Assembly (NCBI GenBank): GCA_934433485.1
Contig: CAKRZR010000006.1
Coordinates: 85,015-149,014, forward strand
DNA from: an uncultured Eubacteriales bacterium
Lineage (GTDB): Bacteria > Bacillota > Clostridia > Oscillospirales > CAG-272
Direction of reading: 5' to 3'
Length of the DNA stretch: 64,000 bases
The notes beneath the pieces were generated by a model that saw only the letters and a program-made list of their open reading frames with translations, searched no databases and had not been told where the DNA came from. Positions within the stretch are counted from its first letter, which is position 1, and the number at the start of each line of letters is the position of its first letter. The position numbers and the translations under genes were made by a program. Below are positions 48,915 to 58,206 of the stretch, piece after piece.

Positions 48915-49703
48915 TCAGAAATCCGCACCGGAGACCGCCATTTTGCGCAGATACGACACAATGCCGTCCTCCTGGATGTTGTACGCGAGCGGTATGGGCG
49001 AACCGATTCCGGCGGCGACCAGGGACGCGCTGCAATTGACGGTCAGCGTCTTTCCGGTGCCGATCTCGCCGGAGGTCAGCCGGGAAAAGACCGCGTTGAT
49101 GATGCCGCCGTGCGTGACGCCTAAAATCACCCGTTCCGGACAGACCTCAAGCATATCGTCAAAGGCGCGGAACATGCGGGCAGCCGCCATCGGGACGGAT
49201 TCCACATTGCCAGCCTGCCGCTCACCGCCGGGAAAAAGATGCCGCCGCTCCTCAATGGTCAGCCCGGACAGTTTGCCGTAGTCGCGCTCCATGAGGTTGT
49301 CGAGAATGAGGATGCCGGAATGATCCGCGAATGTGACCTCCGGCTCCGGCAAAACGGTACCACGGTGGGGCAGAGACAGCATTGTGGCGAGATACGCGGC
49401 GGTATCGGCGGCACGGGACAGAGGAGAGGAGCACACCGTCCCATAGCGCACGCCATATTCCATGGTTTCGCGGAAATAGAGAGCGGTTTTGTACGCCTGC
49501 ATCCGCCCGGTTTGATTGAGCGGTACATCCTCGCGCCCCTGCAGCCGCTTGATTTGGTTCCAGTCGGTCTGCCCGTGACGCAGGAGGACGATGAGCCGTC
49601 TACCCTCGGAAAGCAGATGCGCCGCCTGGCTGGGGGACGCCAAAAATACCGGATAGGTCGGAAGCGTTCTGCCGCGCTTGGCGGTATGTGTGTTCTGCGC
49701 CAT
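48915..49703 (-). CDS. Histidine phosphatase (phosphoglycerate mutase) family protein
   Basis: 262 residues from ATG 49703 (GAGGTG upstream). 'IVLLRHGQTDWN' is the RHG motif with the phospho-His; 'SPLSRAADTAAYLA' the Arg block, 'DYGKLSGLTIEE' the Glu block and 'LGVTHGGIINAVF' the second His. Substrate could be a small phosphate ester such as alpha-ribazole phosphate, but no cobamide genes are near. It lies antiparallel to the T-box leader of cysE. Confidence 0.9.
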   Translation of the reverse strand: MAQNTHTAKRGRTLPTYPVFLASPSQAAHLLSEGRRLIVLLRHGQTDWNQIKRLQGREDVPLNQTGRMQAYKTALYFRETMEYGVRYGTVCSSPLSRAADTAAYLATMLSLPHRGTVLPEPEVTFADHSGILILDNLMERDYGKLSGLTIEERRHLFPGGERQAGNVESVPMAAARMFRAFDDMLEVCPERVILGVTHGGIINAVFSRLTSGEIGTGKTLTVNCSASLVAAGIGSPIPLAYNIQEDGIVSYLRKMAVSGADF

Positions 49704-49912
49704 GGGGCACACCTCTTTTCTTGGAAAATGCCTGTCTTTCTTTGGCATTATTATACTATAGATGGGTTTCGCTGTCAAGGGATTCGCACGCCTTTCGGTG
49801 TTTTGATACCTGCGGACAAGCGCTGTGTCGGTCGGATTGGGAATTTCGCCGTAATCCGGTCGCGGAAAGAGAAAACGGCTCAAAAACTTTTCGAAAAAAA
49901 GAGAAAAAAGCG

Positions 49913-49941
49913 TTTACAAAATCGCGCGAATGGTGTATAAT
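49913..49941 (+). promoter_or_regulatory. Promoter of T-box-cysE
   Basis: TTTACA (49913-49918), 17-base spacer and TATAAT (49936-49941). Transcription should start near 49,948. Confidence 0.85.
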
Positions 49942-49947
49942 GGTACT

Positions 49948-50197
49948 GTGGACGGTTGTGGAGCGATCGCACCGTTCCAAGGACGAAGATCGGGAAGAAT
50001 CGACTGCGCATGCCATACAGAGAGTGTCCGGCAGGTGAAAGGGACATATGGCAAAAGGTCGGCTGTGCGCCCGGGAGTCTCGCTTTGTAATGAAGCGCGT
50101 GCCGCCTGCGTTATCGGGCAGACAGTGAGAAACAAGAGTGGAACCGCGGGAAATCGCCTCTTTGGAATGGATATGCCATTTCGGGAGACGTTTTTTT
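49948..50197 (+). promoter_or_regulatory. T-box riboswitch leader of cysE
   Basis: The T-box sequence AGAGTGGAACCGCGG (50135-50149) is evident. It is followed by a long hairpin with AATGG/CCATT and seven Ts (50191-50197), the terminator that competes with the antiterminator. Upstream a stem I is seen with GCCATA/TATGGC and TGTCC/GGACA around a GGTGAAAG loop and an AGAGAG element. Uncharged tRNA-Cys would let transcription proceed. A Cys codon (TGC) in the specifier region is expected but cannot be placed with certainty. Confidence 0.9.
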
Positions 50198-50217
50198 GTT
50201 CCATGGAAAGGAATTCC

Positions 50218-51054
50218 ATGAAGATTCATATCGAAATACAGAAAAAGAAGAAATGCGCGCCGCCTGGCGTGGGAGAGTGTCTGCGCGCGATCCGCACCGG
50301 TATTAACGGAATCCTTGCCGATGTGGATGCCATCTGTGAAAGAGACCCGGCGGCACTCGGTCGCGGCGAGGTCATCTTCCTCTATTCCGGCTTTCACGCG
50401 GTGCTGCTGTACCGACTGGCGCACGCGCTTTTGCAAAAAGGGTATCCGCTGACGGCGCGGGCGGTCTCGCAGTGCACGCGTTTTTTGACAGGGATCGAGA
50501 TCCATCCGGGTGCGACGATCGGCAAGGGTCTGTTCATCGACCACGGCTCCGGGGTGGTGATCGGGGAAACGGCGGAAATCGGCGACAACTGCACGATCTA
50601 TCAGGGCGTGACCCTCGGCGGTACCGGCAAGGAGACGGGCAAACGGCACCCGACGCTCGGCGATAACGTGATGATCGGCGCGGGCGCAAAGCTGCTCGGC
50701 AATTTTAAGGTCGGCTCCGGCTCCAAGATCGCCGCGGGTGCGGTGGTGCTGACGGACATTCCCGAAAACGCGACAGCTGTCGGCGTGCCGGCAAAGGTGG
50801 TGCGGCAAAACGGCGCGAAGGTGCAGGCGCAGGATCTCGACCAGGTGCATATGCCTGACCCGGTGGAGTGCGAGATCACAACGGTATGCGACCGTGTGGC
50901 AAGACTGGAACGGGAAATCGCAGCCCTCATCGCGCAGCTGCCGGACGCAAAACGCGAAACCGGACAAAAAGAGCCGCCGTCGTGCAGATGTACGGGAAAA
51001 GACGCAGAGCCGCCGCGGATCGACACTTCCGTCGGGACGGACTCTGCTGTGTGA
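50218..51054 (+). CDS. cysE: Serine O-acetyltransferase
   Basis: 278 residues from ATG 50218 (AAAGGA). N-terminal helical part ('ERDPAALGRGEVIFLYSGFHAVLLYRLAHALL') and a left-handed beta-helix with hexapeptides 'GIEIHPGATIGKGLFIDHGSGVVIGETAEIGDN' and 'TLGGTGKETGKRHPTLGDN', which carry the catalytic His. First step of cysteine synthesis from serine. A Cys/charged C-terminal tail of about 70 residues is longer than usual. It is under T-box control and about 1 kb upstream of cysS. Confidence 0.95.
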   Translation: MKIHIEIQKKKKCAPPGVGECLRAIRTGINGILADVDAICERDPAALGRGEVIFLYSGFHAVLLYRLAHALLQKGYPLTARAVSQCTRFLTGIEIHPGATIGKGLFIDHGSGVVIGETAEIGDNCTIYQGVTLGGTGKETGKRHPTLGDNVMIGAGAKLLGNFKVGSGSKIAAGAVVLTDIPENATAVGVPAKVVRQNGAKVQAQDLDQVHMPDPVECEITTVCDRVARLEREIAALIAQLPDAKRETGQKEPPSCRCTGKDAEPPRIDTSVGTDSAV

Positions 51055-51178
51055 AAAAAGAGTGCGGAAATTGTTCGAAAAAAGTCACATACCCGTCACG
51101 GAACCGCGCGGATTTTTTCGGGGAACTGTGGTACCATATTAAGGAAAGATCGATAATTGTGCAAAGGAGTGCCTTTCT

Positions 51179-52102
51179 ATGAAATGTCCTCGCTGTCAAT
51201 CCGAGCTATGGGATGGCGACCGCTTCTGTCCGAACTGCGGCTGTCCGAGACCGCGTCCCGCGTCTCCGTTCAAAAAAGGAATCACGGCGCTTGCCAAGGC
51301 GGTCGGTTATGTGTTGCTGTTTCTTGCCGTGCAATCGGCGACCTCCGGCGTGTATTCCGGGATTTTGACCGTCCAGAGCCTGCTCGCATCCGGCGGCAAT
51401 CTTACGGATACGGAGCTGTATGACCGCATCCTCACGGCGCTGTACCAGAATATGAGCGTCATCAGCCTGATCTCCGGCGTGCTCACCATTCTCATCCTTG
51501 CTTTATTTTTCACCATCCGCCATAAAAATATGTTTGCGGAGGTCCATCTGACAAAGGTGAAACCTTCCATTGTCCTATGGGCAGCAGCTGCCGGCGTCGC
51601 GTTCAACATTTTTGTCTCCGTGACCATCAGCCTGCTGCCTCTGCCGGACGCGTGGTTCGAGGGTCTGGAGGAGCAGTATGCGTATCTCGGCGAGGGCTCC
51701 AGTCTGCTTTTGGAGATCCTCTCGACATCGCTCCTTACCGGCTTTTTGGAGGAAACGATCTTCCGCGGACTGGTCGACTCCCGCCTGCGCACCGGTCTGC
51801 CGACGTGGCTCTCCGTGATCCTGTCTGCGCTCATCTTCGGACTGTGCCACGGCACGCCCATCGCCATCGGATACGCCTTCGTTGTCGGCGTCGTGTTTTC
51901 GCTTTTGTTCCTGCGCCACGGCTCCATTCTGCCGTCCATGGTCTGCCACATGTGCTTCAATCTGACCTCCTTCTTTCTCGTGTCGGATAATCTGGTGCTG
52001 CTGCTCGGACTGTACCTTGTCTCCATTGGCGCCATGCTCTTTGCGTTTTACAGTCTGTTCAAACGGGAACATACAGAGGACGCAGACGTATCCGCCATTT
52101 GA
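51179..52102 (+). CDS. CPBP-family intramembrane metalloprotease with zinc ribbon
   Basis: 307 residues. N-terminal zinc ribbon with two CxxC ('MKCPRC', 'RFCPNCG'), then about seven membrane helices. The CPBP (Abi) motifs are 'GFLEETIFRGL' (EExxxR), 'LIFGLCHG' (FxxxH) and 'VCHMCFNL' (HxxxN). It probably cleaves membrane proteins or prenyl-anchored substrates. ATG 51179 has AAGGAG. It stands between cysE and cysS. Confidence 0.9.
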   Translation: MKCPRCQSELWDGDRFCPNCGCPRPRPASPFKKGITALAKAVGYVLLFLAVQSATSGVYSGILTVQSLLASGGNLTDTELYDRILTALYQNMSVISLISGVLTILILALFFTIRHKNMFAEVHLTKVKPSIVLWAAAAGVAFNIFVSVTISLLPLPDAWFEGLEEQYAYLGEGSSLLLEILSTSLLTGFLEETIFRGLVDSRLRTGLPTWLSVILSALIFGLCHGTPIAIGYAFVVGVVFSLLFLRHGSILPSMVCHMCFNLTSFFLVSDNLVLLLGLYLVSIGAMLFAFYSLFKREHTEDADVSAI

Positions 52103-52132
52103 ATCCATCATCACCGAAAGGAAATCGATTTT

Positions 52133-53593
52133 ATGGAAAGCTCTCTGCTTTTATACAATAGCCTGACCCATTCCCGCGATCCGTTCCGTACCCATACGCC
52201 TGGAGTGGTCAAAATGTATACCTGCGGTCCGACCGTGTACCATTTCGCGCACATCGGCAATCTCCGCACATATATTATGGAGGACATCCTCGAGCGCTAC
52301 CTCCGCTATTCCGGCTACGACGTGACCCGCGCCATGAACATCACCGACGTCGGGCACCTGTCGAGCGACGCGGATACCGGTGAGGACAAAATGCTCAAGG
52401 GCGCGCGCCGGGAACATAAGACCGTCATGGAGATCGCGAAATATTACACCGACGCGTTCTTCGCCGACTGCGAAAAGCTCCACATCAAGCGACCCGATAT
52501 CGTCATGCCCGCCACCTCCTGCATTCCCGCATTCATCCATATGATCGAGGTCCTTCTCGAAAAGGGCTACGCGTATCTTGCCGAGGGTAACGTCTATTTC
52601 GATACCTCCAAGCTCACGGAATATTACGTATTCAACAAGCACGACGCGGAGGATCTGGCAGTCGGCGTGCGCGAGGGCGTGGAGGAAGACCATGCCAAGC
52701 GGAACAAATGCGACTTTGTGCTCTGGTTCACGAAATCGAAATTCGAGGATCAGGAGCTTAAATGGGAAAGCCCGTGGGGACTCGGCTATCCTGGCTGGCA
52801 TATCGAATGCTCCGCCATCAGCATCAAGAATCTGGGCGAATATCTCGATATCCATTGCGGCGGCATCGACAACGCGTTCCCGCACCATACCAACGAAATC
52901 GCGCAGAGCGAAGCGTATCTCGGCCATCCCTGGTGCCCACAGTGGTTCCATGTCCTCCACCTTAATACCTCCTCCGGCAAAATGTCCAAGTCCACGGGTG
53001 AGTTCCTGACTCTGTCGCTGCTTGAGCAGAAAGGCTACGACCCGATGGTCTACCGCCTCTTCTGCCTCCAGTCCCATTACCGCAAGAACCTCGTGTTTTC
53101 CTATGAGGGACTGGACAATACCGCCGCCAGCTTTGAAAAGCTCATCACAAGAATCGCCGCGCTGGATCCGAACGATACCGCGCCCATCGACCAGACGGTG
53201 TGGGACAAGCACCGGAAAAACTTCCGTGACGCGATGGACAACGACCTCAATACCTCTCTCGCCATTACCTCCGTGTACGATGTGCTGAAGGAAAAGACGA
53301 ACGACGCCACCAAACGCGCCCTGCTCGCCGATTTCGACCGCGTCCTCGCCCTCGGACTTCTGGAGGAAGCGGACGCGAAACGGAAAGCCGACGCGGAAAA
53401 AGCCGCTGTGGAAGACGCCGCGCCGGAGGTCGATCCGGAGCTGGATCAGAAGATCCGCGCCATGATCGAAGAAAGAGCCGAGGCGAAGAAAGCAAAAAAT
53501 TACGCCCGCGCCGATGAGATCCGCGCGGAGCTGACGAATATGGGTGTGACCTTAAAGGATACCAAGGAAGGCACGACCTATACAATGGCGTAA
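52133..53593 (+). CDS. cysS: Cysteinyl-tRNA synthetase
   Basis: 486 residues. Class I signature 'HIGN' at 40-43 and 'KMSKS' at 283-287; zinc ligands Cys31 and further Cys/His in 'GIDNAFPHHTNEIAQSEA'. Helical anticodon domain at the C-terminus ends 'GVTLKDTKEGTTY'. ATG 52133 has AAAGG upstream, 30 bases after the CPBP stop. It charges the tRNA that the cysE T-box senses. It ends at a strong terminator. Confidence 0.97.
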   Translation: MESSLLLYNSLTHSRDPFRTHTPGVVKMYTCGPTVYHFAHIGNLRTYIMEDILERYLRYSGYDVTRAMNITDVGHLSSDADTGEDKMLKGARREHKTVMEIAKYYTDAFFADCEKLHIKRPDIVMPATSCIPAFIHMIEVLLEKGYAYLAEGNVYFDTSKLTEYYVFNKHDAEDLAVGVREGVEEDHAKRNKCDFVLWFTKSKFEDQELKWESPWGLGYPGWHIECSAISIKNLGEYLDIHCGGIDNAFPHHTNEIAQSEAYLGHPWCPQWFHVLHLNTSSGKMSKSTGEFLTLSLLEQKGYDPMVYRLFCLQSHYRKNLVFSYEGLDNTAASFEKLITRIAALDPNDTAPIDQTVWDKHRKNFRDAMDNDLNTSLAITSVYDVLKEKTNDATKRALLADFDRVLALGLLEEADAKRKADAEKAAVEDAAPEVDPELDQKIRAMIEERAEAKKAKNYARADEIRAELTNMGVTLKDTKEGTTYTMA

Positions 53594-53637
53594 AGACCTA
53601 TACACTCGCGTAAAGCTGCCCCTGTAACAAACAAAAC

Positions 53638-53682
53638 GACCGATAGCACGGGATCGTCTCCCATGACTATCGGTCATTTTTT
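53638..53682 (+). terminator. Terminator after cysS
   Basis: GACCGATAG pairs with CTATCGGTC around 20 bases, followed by ATTTTTT. Confidence 0.85.
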
Positions 53683-53730
53683 GTCATCCAATATATTCGC
53701 CGCACAAACGATTCCGGCAAACCCAGAGAC

Positions 53731-53836
53731 GCACAAACGAAATTCTTACTATTTATATATAGTTATATATAGAAGTTCTTGCCAAGCTTCTTTCAAGGAG
53801 CGTCTCGTTCCCCTCGTTCTCCTCGCGTCCCCCTCA
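53731..53836 (-). repeat. Dispersed repeat, copy at the SDR gene stop
   Basis: Minus strand: from the TGA of the SDR gene through GGGGGACGCGAGGAGAACGAGG to GAAGCTTGGCAAGAACTTC, then the TATATA-rich and AATTTCGTTTGTGC end, which is also found behind lepA. Confidence 0.75.
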
Positions 53837-54616
53837 AAGCCGACGCAGCATAAAGCCGCCGTCCGCGTCAAAGGTCGTGCCGGTCGAATAGCGCATCGCG
53901 CCGTTTGCCAGAGCGAGAACCATCGAGGCGACCTCCTCCGGCTGCCCGATGTGGCGGATCGGGAGCAGTCCGGCTTCGATGAGGGCGTCGTATTTCGCGC
54001 GCACCACGGCAGTCATGTCCGTCGCAATGATGCCGGGACGTACTTCGTAGACGTTCACTCCGTATTCCGCCATCCGATCCGCGTAGAGCTTCACCGCCAT
54101 CGACAGCGCCGCCTTCGACATGCAGTATTCGCCGCGGCTCACACTCGATACCTCCGCGGAGATCGATGTGATGAACACGATCGCCCGCATCACATTCTCC
54201 TGAGCCGGGACAGCCGCCATCCGCCGCGCCATCTCCTGCGTCAGGAAAAAGACGCTCCGGCAGTTGATCCCCATCACCCGGTCATAGCTCTCCTCCGTCA
54301 TCTCGAGAATGTCGTTCCGTTCCAGAGGCGCCACTCCCGCGTTGTTCACGAGTACCTCTACCGTGCCGAACCTGCCCCACGCCTCGTCCATCAGACGCAG
54401 CCGGTCACCCGCGGACGAGATGTCGCACTGGCAGTAGAAGGACTCCGGCGAGAGGGCGGTCAGCTCGTCTGTATACGCAGCCACCCGTTCGTCCGAGGCA
54501 GACTTCGTGCCCGCCGCACAGACCGCGTAGCCATCCTTCGCCAACGCCAGCGAGATCCCGCGACCGATGCCGCGCGCACCGCCGGTCACAATCGCACACC
54601 GTTTTCCGTTTGTCAT
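53834..54616 (-). CDS. Short-chain dehydrogenase/reductase
   Basis: 260 residues. Cofactor site 'TGGARGIGRGIS', 'VNNAG', catalytic Ser in 'FITSISAEV', Tyr and Lys in 'YCMSKAA', and 'RPGIIATDM'. An NAD(P)-dependent oxidoreductase of carbonyl or sugar substrates. It starts at 54616, 15 bases after the flavin oxidoreductase stop, so it is probably co-transcribed with it. Substrate cannot be named. Confidence 0.93.
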   Translation of the reverse strand: MTNGKRCAIVTGGARGIGRGISLALAKDGYAVCAAGTKSASDERVAAYTDELTALSPESFYCQCDISSAGDRLRLMDEAWGRFGTVEVLVNNAGVAPLERNDILEMTEESYDRVMGINCRSVFFLTQEMARRMAAVPAQENVMRAIVFITSISAEVSSVSRGEYCMSKAALSMAVKLYADRMAEYGVNVYEVRPGIIATDMTAVVRAKYDALIEAGLLPIRHIGQPEEVASMVLALANGAMRYSTGTTFDADGGFMLRRL

Positions 54617-54631
54617 TCCGTTTTCCTCCGT

Positions 54632-55939
54632 TTATTTCGCGAATACGCGCCGGTATTGGTCGAGATACAGCTTGTCCCGGATCGGGCAGCCCGTCGCCGC
54701 GAGCTGCCGCATGATCGCTGTGCATTTTGAACAGGTCATGCATACCTTCTTCGGATCCATCTCACCCTTTTCGAGAATATCGCGCGCAAAATCCGGATAC
54801 GCGAACGCCATTCTGCCAAAGCCCGCCGCGTCCGCCATCCCGGAGCCGATCGCCCCTGCCGCGATCTGTGCCGCGTATGTCCGCAGATAGCTGTAGCCTG
54901 TGCCGATCAGGGTGATGCCCGGTACCGCTTTCTTCATGTGCGCCGCCGCGTCGATGAGCCTGCCCACACCGACCATACGCTCCTCCGGCGGTTCGTACCC
55001 ACCGTTGTCGTACGGACGGTTCACGTGCGGATTGATGTATGGAGAGCCGAGCGTCATGTCCACGAGCCGCACGCCGCCCTCATAGAGCTTTTGATATAGC
55101 CAGTCTCCCTCCGACCAGTCGATTTTCAGGTAGTCCTCGTGATCCGCGCCAAATCCCCACGGATACGGCAGACAGTCGTATAAGCCGAGACGGGACGCCA
55201 GGATAAAGTCGTCATTCGCCCAGACGGACGCCGCTGCCACGGAATTGAGAAATACGCGCGCGCGGTTTTCGAGAGAGCCGCCGTACCGCCCGGGACGGTT
55301 GTACGCCGAGAGCAGCTCACTGAAGAGATATTTGTGGCAGCACTTGATGTCCACACCGTCAAATCCCGCTTCGCGCGCCAGCTTCGCCGCGTATCCGAAC
55401 TTTTCCGGCAGCGTGTCGAGGTATTCGTCCGTCACCACCGGATAGTCCGGATCGATCCGCATTTTTTCGTTCATGAGCGGATTGTGGTAGGAGATCACAG
55501 GAGCCGGGATGTTGTGCGGGCGCGAGAATCTGCCGGAATGGGTCAGCTGCAAAATCAGCGGTGTGCCGCCGGAGAGCGCATGCATCCGCTCCGCCAACGC
55601 CTTAAACGCGTCCAGAGTGCTGTCGTGGAGCCAGAGCTGGGACGAGCTTGTCCGCCCTTCCTCCACCACCGCCGTCGCCTCGAGCCAGATCAGCCCCGCA
55701 CCGCCCTGCGCGAACCGTTCACACCGCCGCATTGTCCATTCTCCCGGGGAGCCGTCCTCGTTGCCGTCAAAGCCCTCCATCGGGTGGACCGTCAGCCGGT
55801 TTTTCAGGCGCACACGGGATGTGCCGATCTGCTTTTCCGTGTCGAGTACCGACAGATCCGCACTGTGCGGCAGCGACACGCCACAGCTTTCGGCGGCAGT
55901 GAGCAGCTCCGCCAGCGAATGATAGGTGAATTTCTGCAT
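54632..55939 (-). CDS. NADH:flavin oxidoreductase (old yellow enzyme family)
   Basis: 435 residues. TIM barrel with FMN residues in 'NRLTVHPMEGFDG', 'LQLTHSGRFS', 'CCHKYLFSELLSAYNRPGRYGGSLENRARVF' and 'IGTGYSYLRTYA'. The C-terminal Cys cluster 'CMTCSKCTAIMRQLAATGC' is that of the enoate-reductase type, usually binding 4Fe-4S. Anaerobic reduction of C=C bonds is likely. First gene after the 2-hydroxyacid dehydrogenase (11 bases). Confidence 0.9.
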   Translation of the reverse strand: MQKFTYHSLAELLTAAESCGVSLPHSADLSVLDTEKQIGTSRVRLKNRLTVHPMEGFDGNEDGSPGEWTMRRCERFAQGGAGLIWLEATAVVEEGRTSSSQLWLHDSTLDAFKALAERMHALSGGTPLILQLTHSGRFSRPHNIPAPVISYHNPLMNEKMRIDPDYPVVTDEYLDTLPEKFGYAAKLAREAGFDGVDIKCCHKYLFSELLSAYNRPGRYGGSLENRARVFLNSVAAASVWANDDFILASRLGLYDCLPYPWGFGADHEDYLKIDWSEGDWLYQKLYEGGVRLVDMTLGSPYINPHVNRPYDNGGYEPPEERMVGVGRLIDAAAHMKKAVPGITLIGTGYSYLRTYAAQIAAGAIGSGMADAAGFGRMAFAYPDFARDILEKGEMDPKKVCMTCSKCTAIMRQLAATGCPIRDKLYLDQYRRVFAK

Positions 55940-55950
55940 CGCGCGCCTCC

Positions 55951-56964
55951 TTACGCCATCGTTTCGAGCATCTTCAGGGTGACGCCGTACTTCGTTTCCT
56001 CTCCGGCTGCCACATGGCGGTATTCGGAGAGCATGTATTCACCCATCCGCCGTACCTCGTTGCCGAGAGAACCCGCAATGTGCGGCGTGAGATATACGTT
56101 GTCCAGCGTGTAGAGCGGCGAATCCTCATGGGGCGGCTCCGGATAAGTCACATCGAGGACTGCCGCACGGGACGAATCCGCCCGCAGTGCCGCGATCATG
56201 TCCGCCTCCACGACCTGCGCGCCGCGTCCGGTGTTGATAAACGTCGTGTTCGGCTTCATCCGGTCAAAGAGGTGCGCGTCCAGCATACCGACCGTCTGCG
56301 GATTGTTCGCGAGGTGGTTCGAGATCACATCCGACTGTGCGAACAGCTCTTCCAGGGTGCACTTTTCCACCCGCAGCTCCGCCGCCGCCGCATCGGACAA
56401 AAACGGATCGAATACGAGCACCCGCACGCCGTCGAGATCCCGGTGCAGCCGCTCGATCACCATTTTGCCGATCATGCCCGCGCCGATGATGCCGACCGTG
56501 ACGTCATAGTTGCCGGGAAAATCCACGTATATATTCCGATTTGTCCAGACATATCCGCTGCCGGGCTTGTGGAGCCGGTGGAAGAAGCCTTTCGTCGCCA
56601 GAACGATCTGCGCAAAGGTGTACTCCGCGACCGGTACGCCGTTTGCCGCCCACGCGCTGTGTACCGCGATCCCGTTTTCAAGGAACGGACGCGCGAAATA
56701 CTGCACGCTCCCCGCCGCGTAGAATACCGCTTTGCACGCGGGCAGATATTCCCGGATCTCCTCCGCGGACAGGGCGAGCATTCCCCAAGTCGAGAACACA
56801 TATTCCACTGCGGCAAGCTCTTCCTTCACCGCGTCAAAATCGCTTTTTTTGAGGCAGGTGCCGTCCGCGATAAAGTCGAGTTCTCCCCGCAGAGACGCCA
56901 TCGTTTCTCCGTGATATACGCGCGCGATGTGATGCCCGTCGCCGATAAACGCTGCTTTTTTCAT
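55951..56964 (-). CDS. D-isomer-specific 2-hydroxyacid dehydrogenase family protein
   Basis: 337 residues from ATG 56964 (AAGGAG). 'VGIIGAGMIGKMVIERLHRDLDGVRVLVFDPFL' is the NAD site. 'NTGRGAQVVEADMIAAL' has the substrate Arg, 'TYPEPPHEDSPL' the Glu and 'YLTPHIAG' the catalytic His. Reduces or oxidises a 2-keto/2-hydroxy acid. The gene lies 11 bases after hemW and reads into the oxidoreductase gene. Confidence 0.9.
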   Translation of the reverse strand: MKKAAFIGDGHHIARVYHGETMASLRGELDFIADGTCLKKSDFDAVKEELAAVEYVFSTWGMLALSAEEIREYLPACKAVFYAAGSVQYFARPFLENGIAVHSAWAANGVPVAEYTFAQIVLATKGFFHRLHKPGSGYVWTNRNIYVDFPGNYDVTVGIIGAGMIGKMVIERLHRDLDGVRVLVFDPFLSDAAAAELRVEKCTLEELFAQSDVISNHLANNPQTVGMLDAHLFDRMKPNTTFINTGRGAQVVEADMIAALRADSSRAAVLDVTYPEPPHEDSPLYTLDNVYLTPHIAGSLGNEVRRMGEYMLSEYRHVAAGEETKYGVTLKMLETMA

Positions 56965-56975
56965 GTTTTTCTCCT

Positions 56976-58172
56976 TCAATTGCCAAACATGTATTTTCCG
57001 AAATCTTCAAATTCCAAAATGTCCGAGAGGATGTAGTTCGAGACAAACATCCCGCGCGGCGTCAGGGCGTAGCGGCCGTTTTTGTACGTCATGTAACCGC
57101 CGTCGATGAACCGCCGCACCTTTTGCCCGTACAACGCCGTAAACGACGCGCCGAACCGCCTTGCAAATTCCCGCTCCTCCAGTCCCGCGTTCAGCCGGAA
57201 ACGGAGCATGATGTATTCTCCGAGCCTTTCCCGCGGTTCCACCACCTCGTTTTCCGCCGTGATCCGCACCTTGGACGCGGGATCCGTCACCCCGGCGATG
57301 TATCGCTCCAGATCGGGCGTGAACGAGAACCGGCTGCCGTTGAAGAAGGAATGCGCCGATACGCCAAAGCCTAAGTATTCGTCGCAGTTCCAGTATTTCA
57401 GGTTGTGCGCGCACATTCTGCCGGGACGGGCGAAATTGGAGATCTCGTATTGGTAGTACCCGTTCTGTGCGAGAAACGCGACCGCACGCTCGTACATATC
57501 CGCTTCCGTGTCCTCATCCGGCAGATACGGCGCGATCTTGTCGTAATCTCTGTAAAACCGCGTGCCCGGCTCGATCTTCAGGTCATAGAGGGAGATGTGC
57601 TCCGGTCCGACACGGGTGAGAAAGGTCAGCGTGCGGAAGAGGGACTCCATCGTCTGGTAGGGAATGCCGAACATCAAATCTGTGTTGATGTTGCGTAGTC
57701 CCGCCGCGCGCGCCATTTGATAGCTGCGGACGAAATCGCGCCGCGTGTGCCGTCTGGACAGCGCCTTGAGCTCCGGATCGTTCGCGCTCTGGAGTCCAAA
57801 GCTGATCCGGTTCACGCCGAGCTTCACGAGCTTTTTGAGTCCCTCGAAATCGACCGTCGCCGGGTTCGCCTCGATGGAAAATTCCGCGTTCCGGGTCAGG
57901 CGGAAGTTTTTCTTCACCGCTTTGATGAGGCGGACAAGCTCATCGATCGGAATAGACGTAGGTGTGCCGCCGCCGATGAATACCGTGTCCGGCTCATAGG
58001 AGCTGCCCGCGTCGCGATAGCTTTCCATGTGTGCGATCAGGGCGGAAATGTACCGCTGTATGATCTCCGGATTCTGCGGCGGTGCGGAGTTGAAATCGCA
58101 GTACGCGCATTTGGAGACGCAGAAGGGAATGTGGATATAGATGCCGAGCCGTTTTTTGTCGTAGGAGAGCAT
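56976..58172 (-). CDS. hemW: HemW-like radical SAM protein (heme chaperone)
   Basis: 398 residues. Radical SAM 'IHIPFCVSKCAYCDF' with CxxxCxxC, 'FIGGGTPTSIP', 'SIEANPATVD', 'RISFGLQSANDPELKALSRRHT', and a C-terminal HemW domain 'RLGEYIMLRFRLNAGL'. In the family it binds heme and was long annotated as oxygen-independent coproporphyrinogen oxidase. It lacks the extra Cys of the true HemN. Overlaps nothing; the next gene follows by 11 bases. Confidence 0.93.
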   Translation of the reverse strand: MLSYDKKRLGIYIHIPFCVSKCAYCDFNSAPPQNPEIIQRYISALIAHMESYRDAGSSYEPDTVFIGGGTPTSIPIDELVRLIKAVKKNFRLTRNAEFSIEANPATVDFEGLKKLVKLGVNRISFGLQSANDPELKALSRRHTRRDFVRSYQMARAAGLRNINTDLMFGIPYQTMESLFRTLTFLTRVGPEHISLYDLKIEPGTRFYRDYDKIAPYLPDEDTEADMYERAVAFLAQNGYYQYEISNFARPGRMCAHNLKYWNCDEYLGFGVSAHSFFNGSRFSFTPDLERYIAGVTDPASKVRITAENEVVEPRERLGEYIMLRFRLNAGLEEREFARRFGASFTALYGQKVRRFIDGGYMTYKNGRYALTPRGMFVSNYILSDILEFEDFGKYMFGN

Positions 58173-58206
58173 GGATGTGCCTTTCCGTAGTCAGATTGGG
58201 GGAGTG

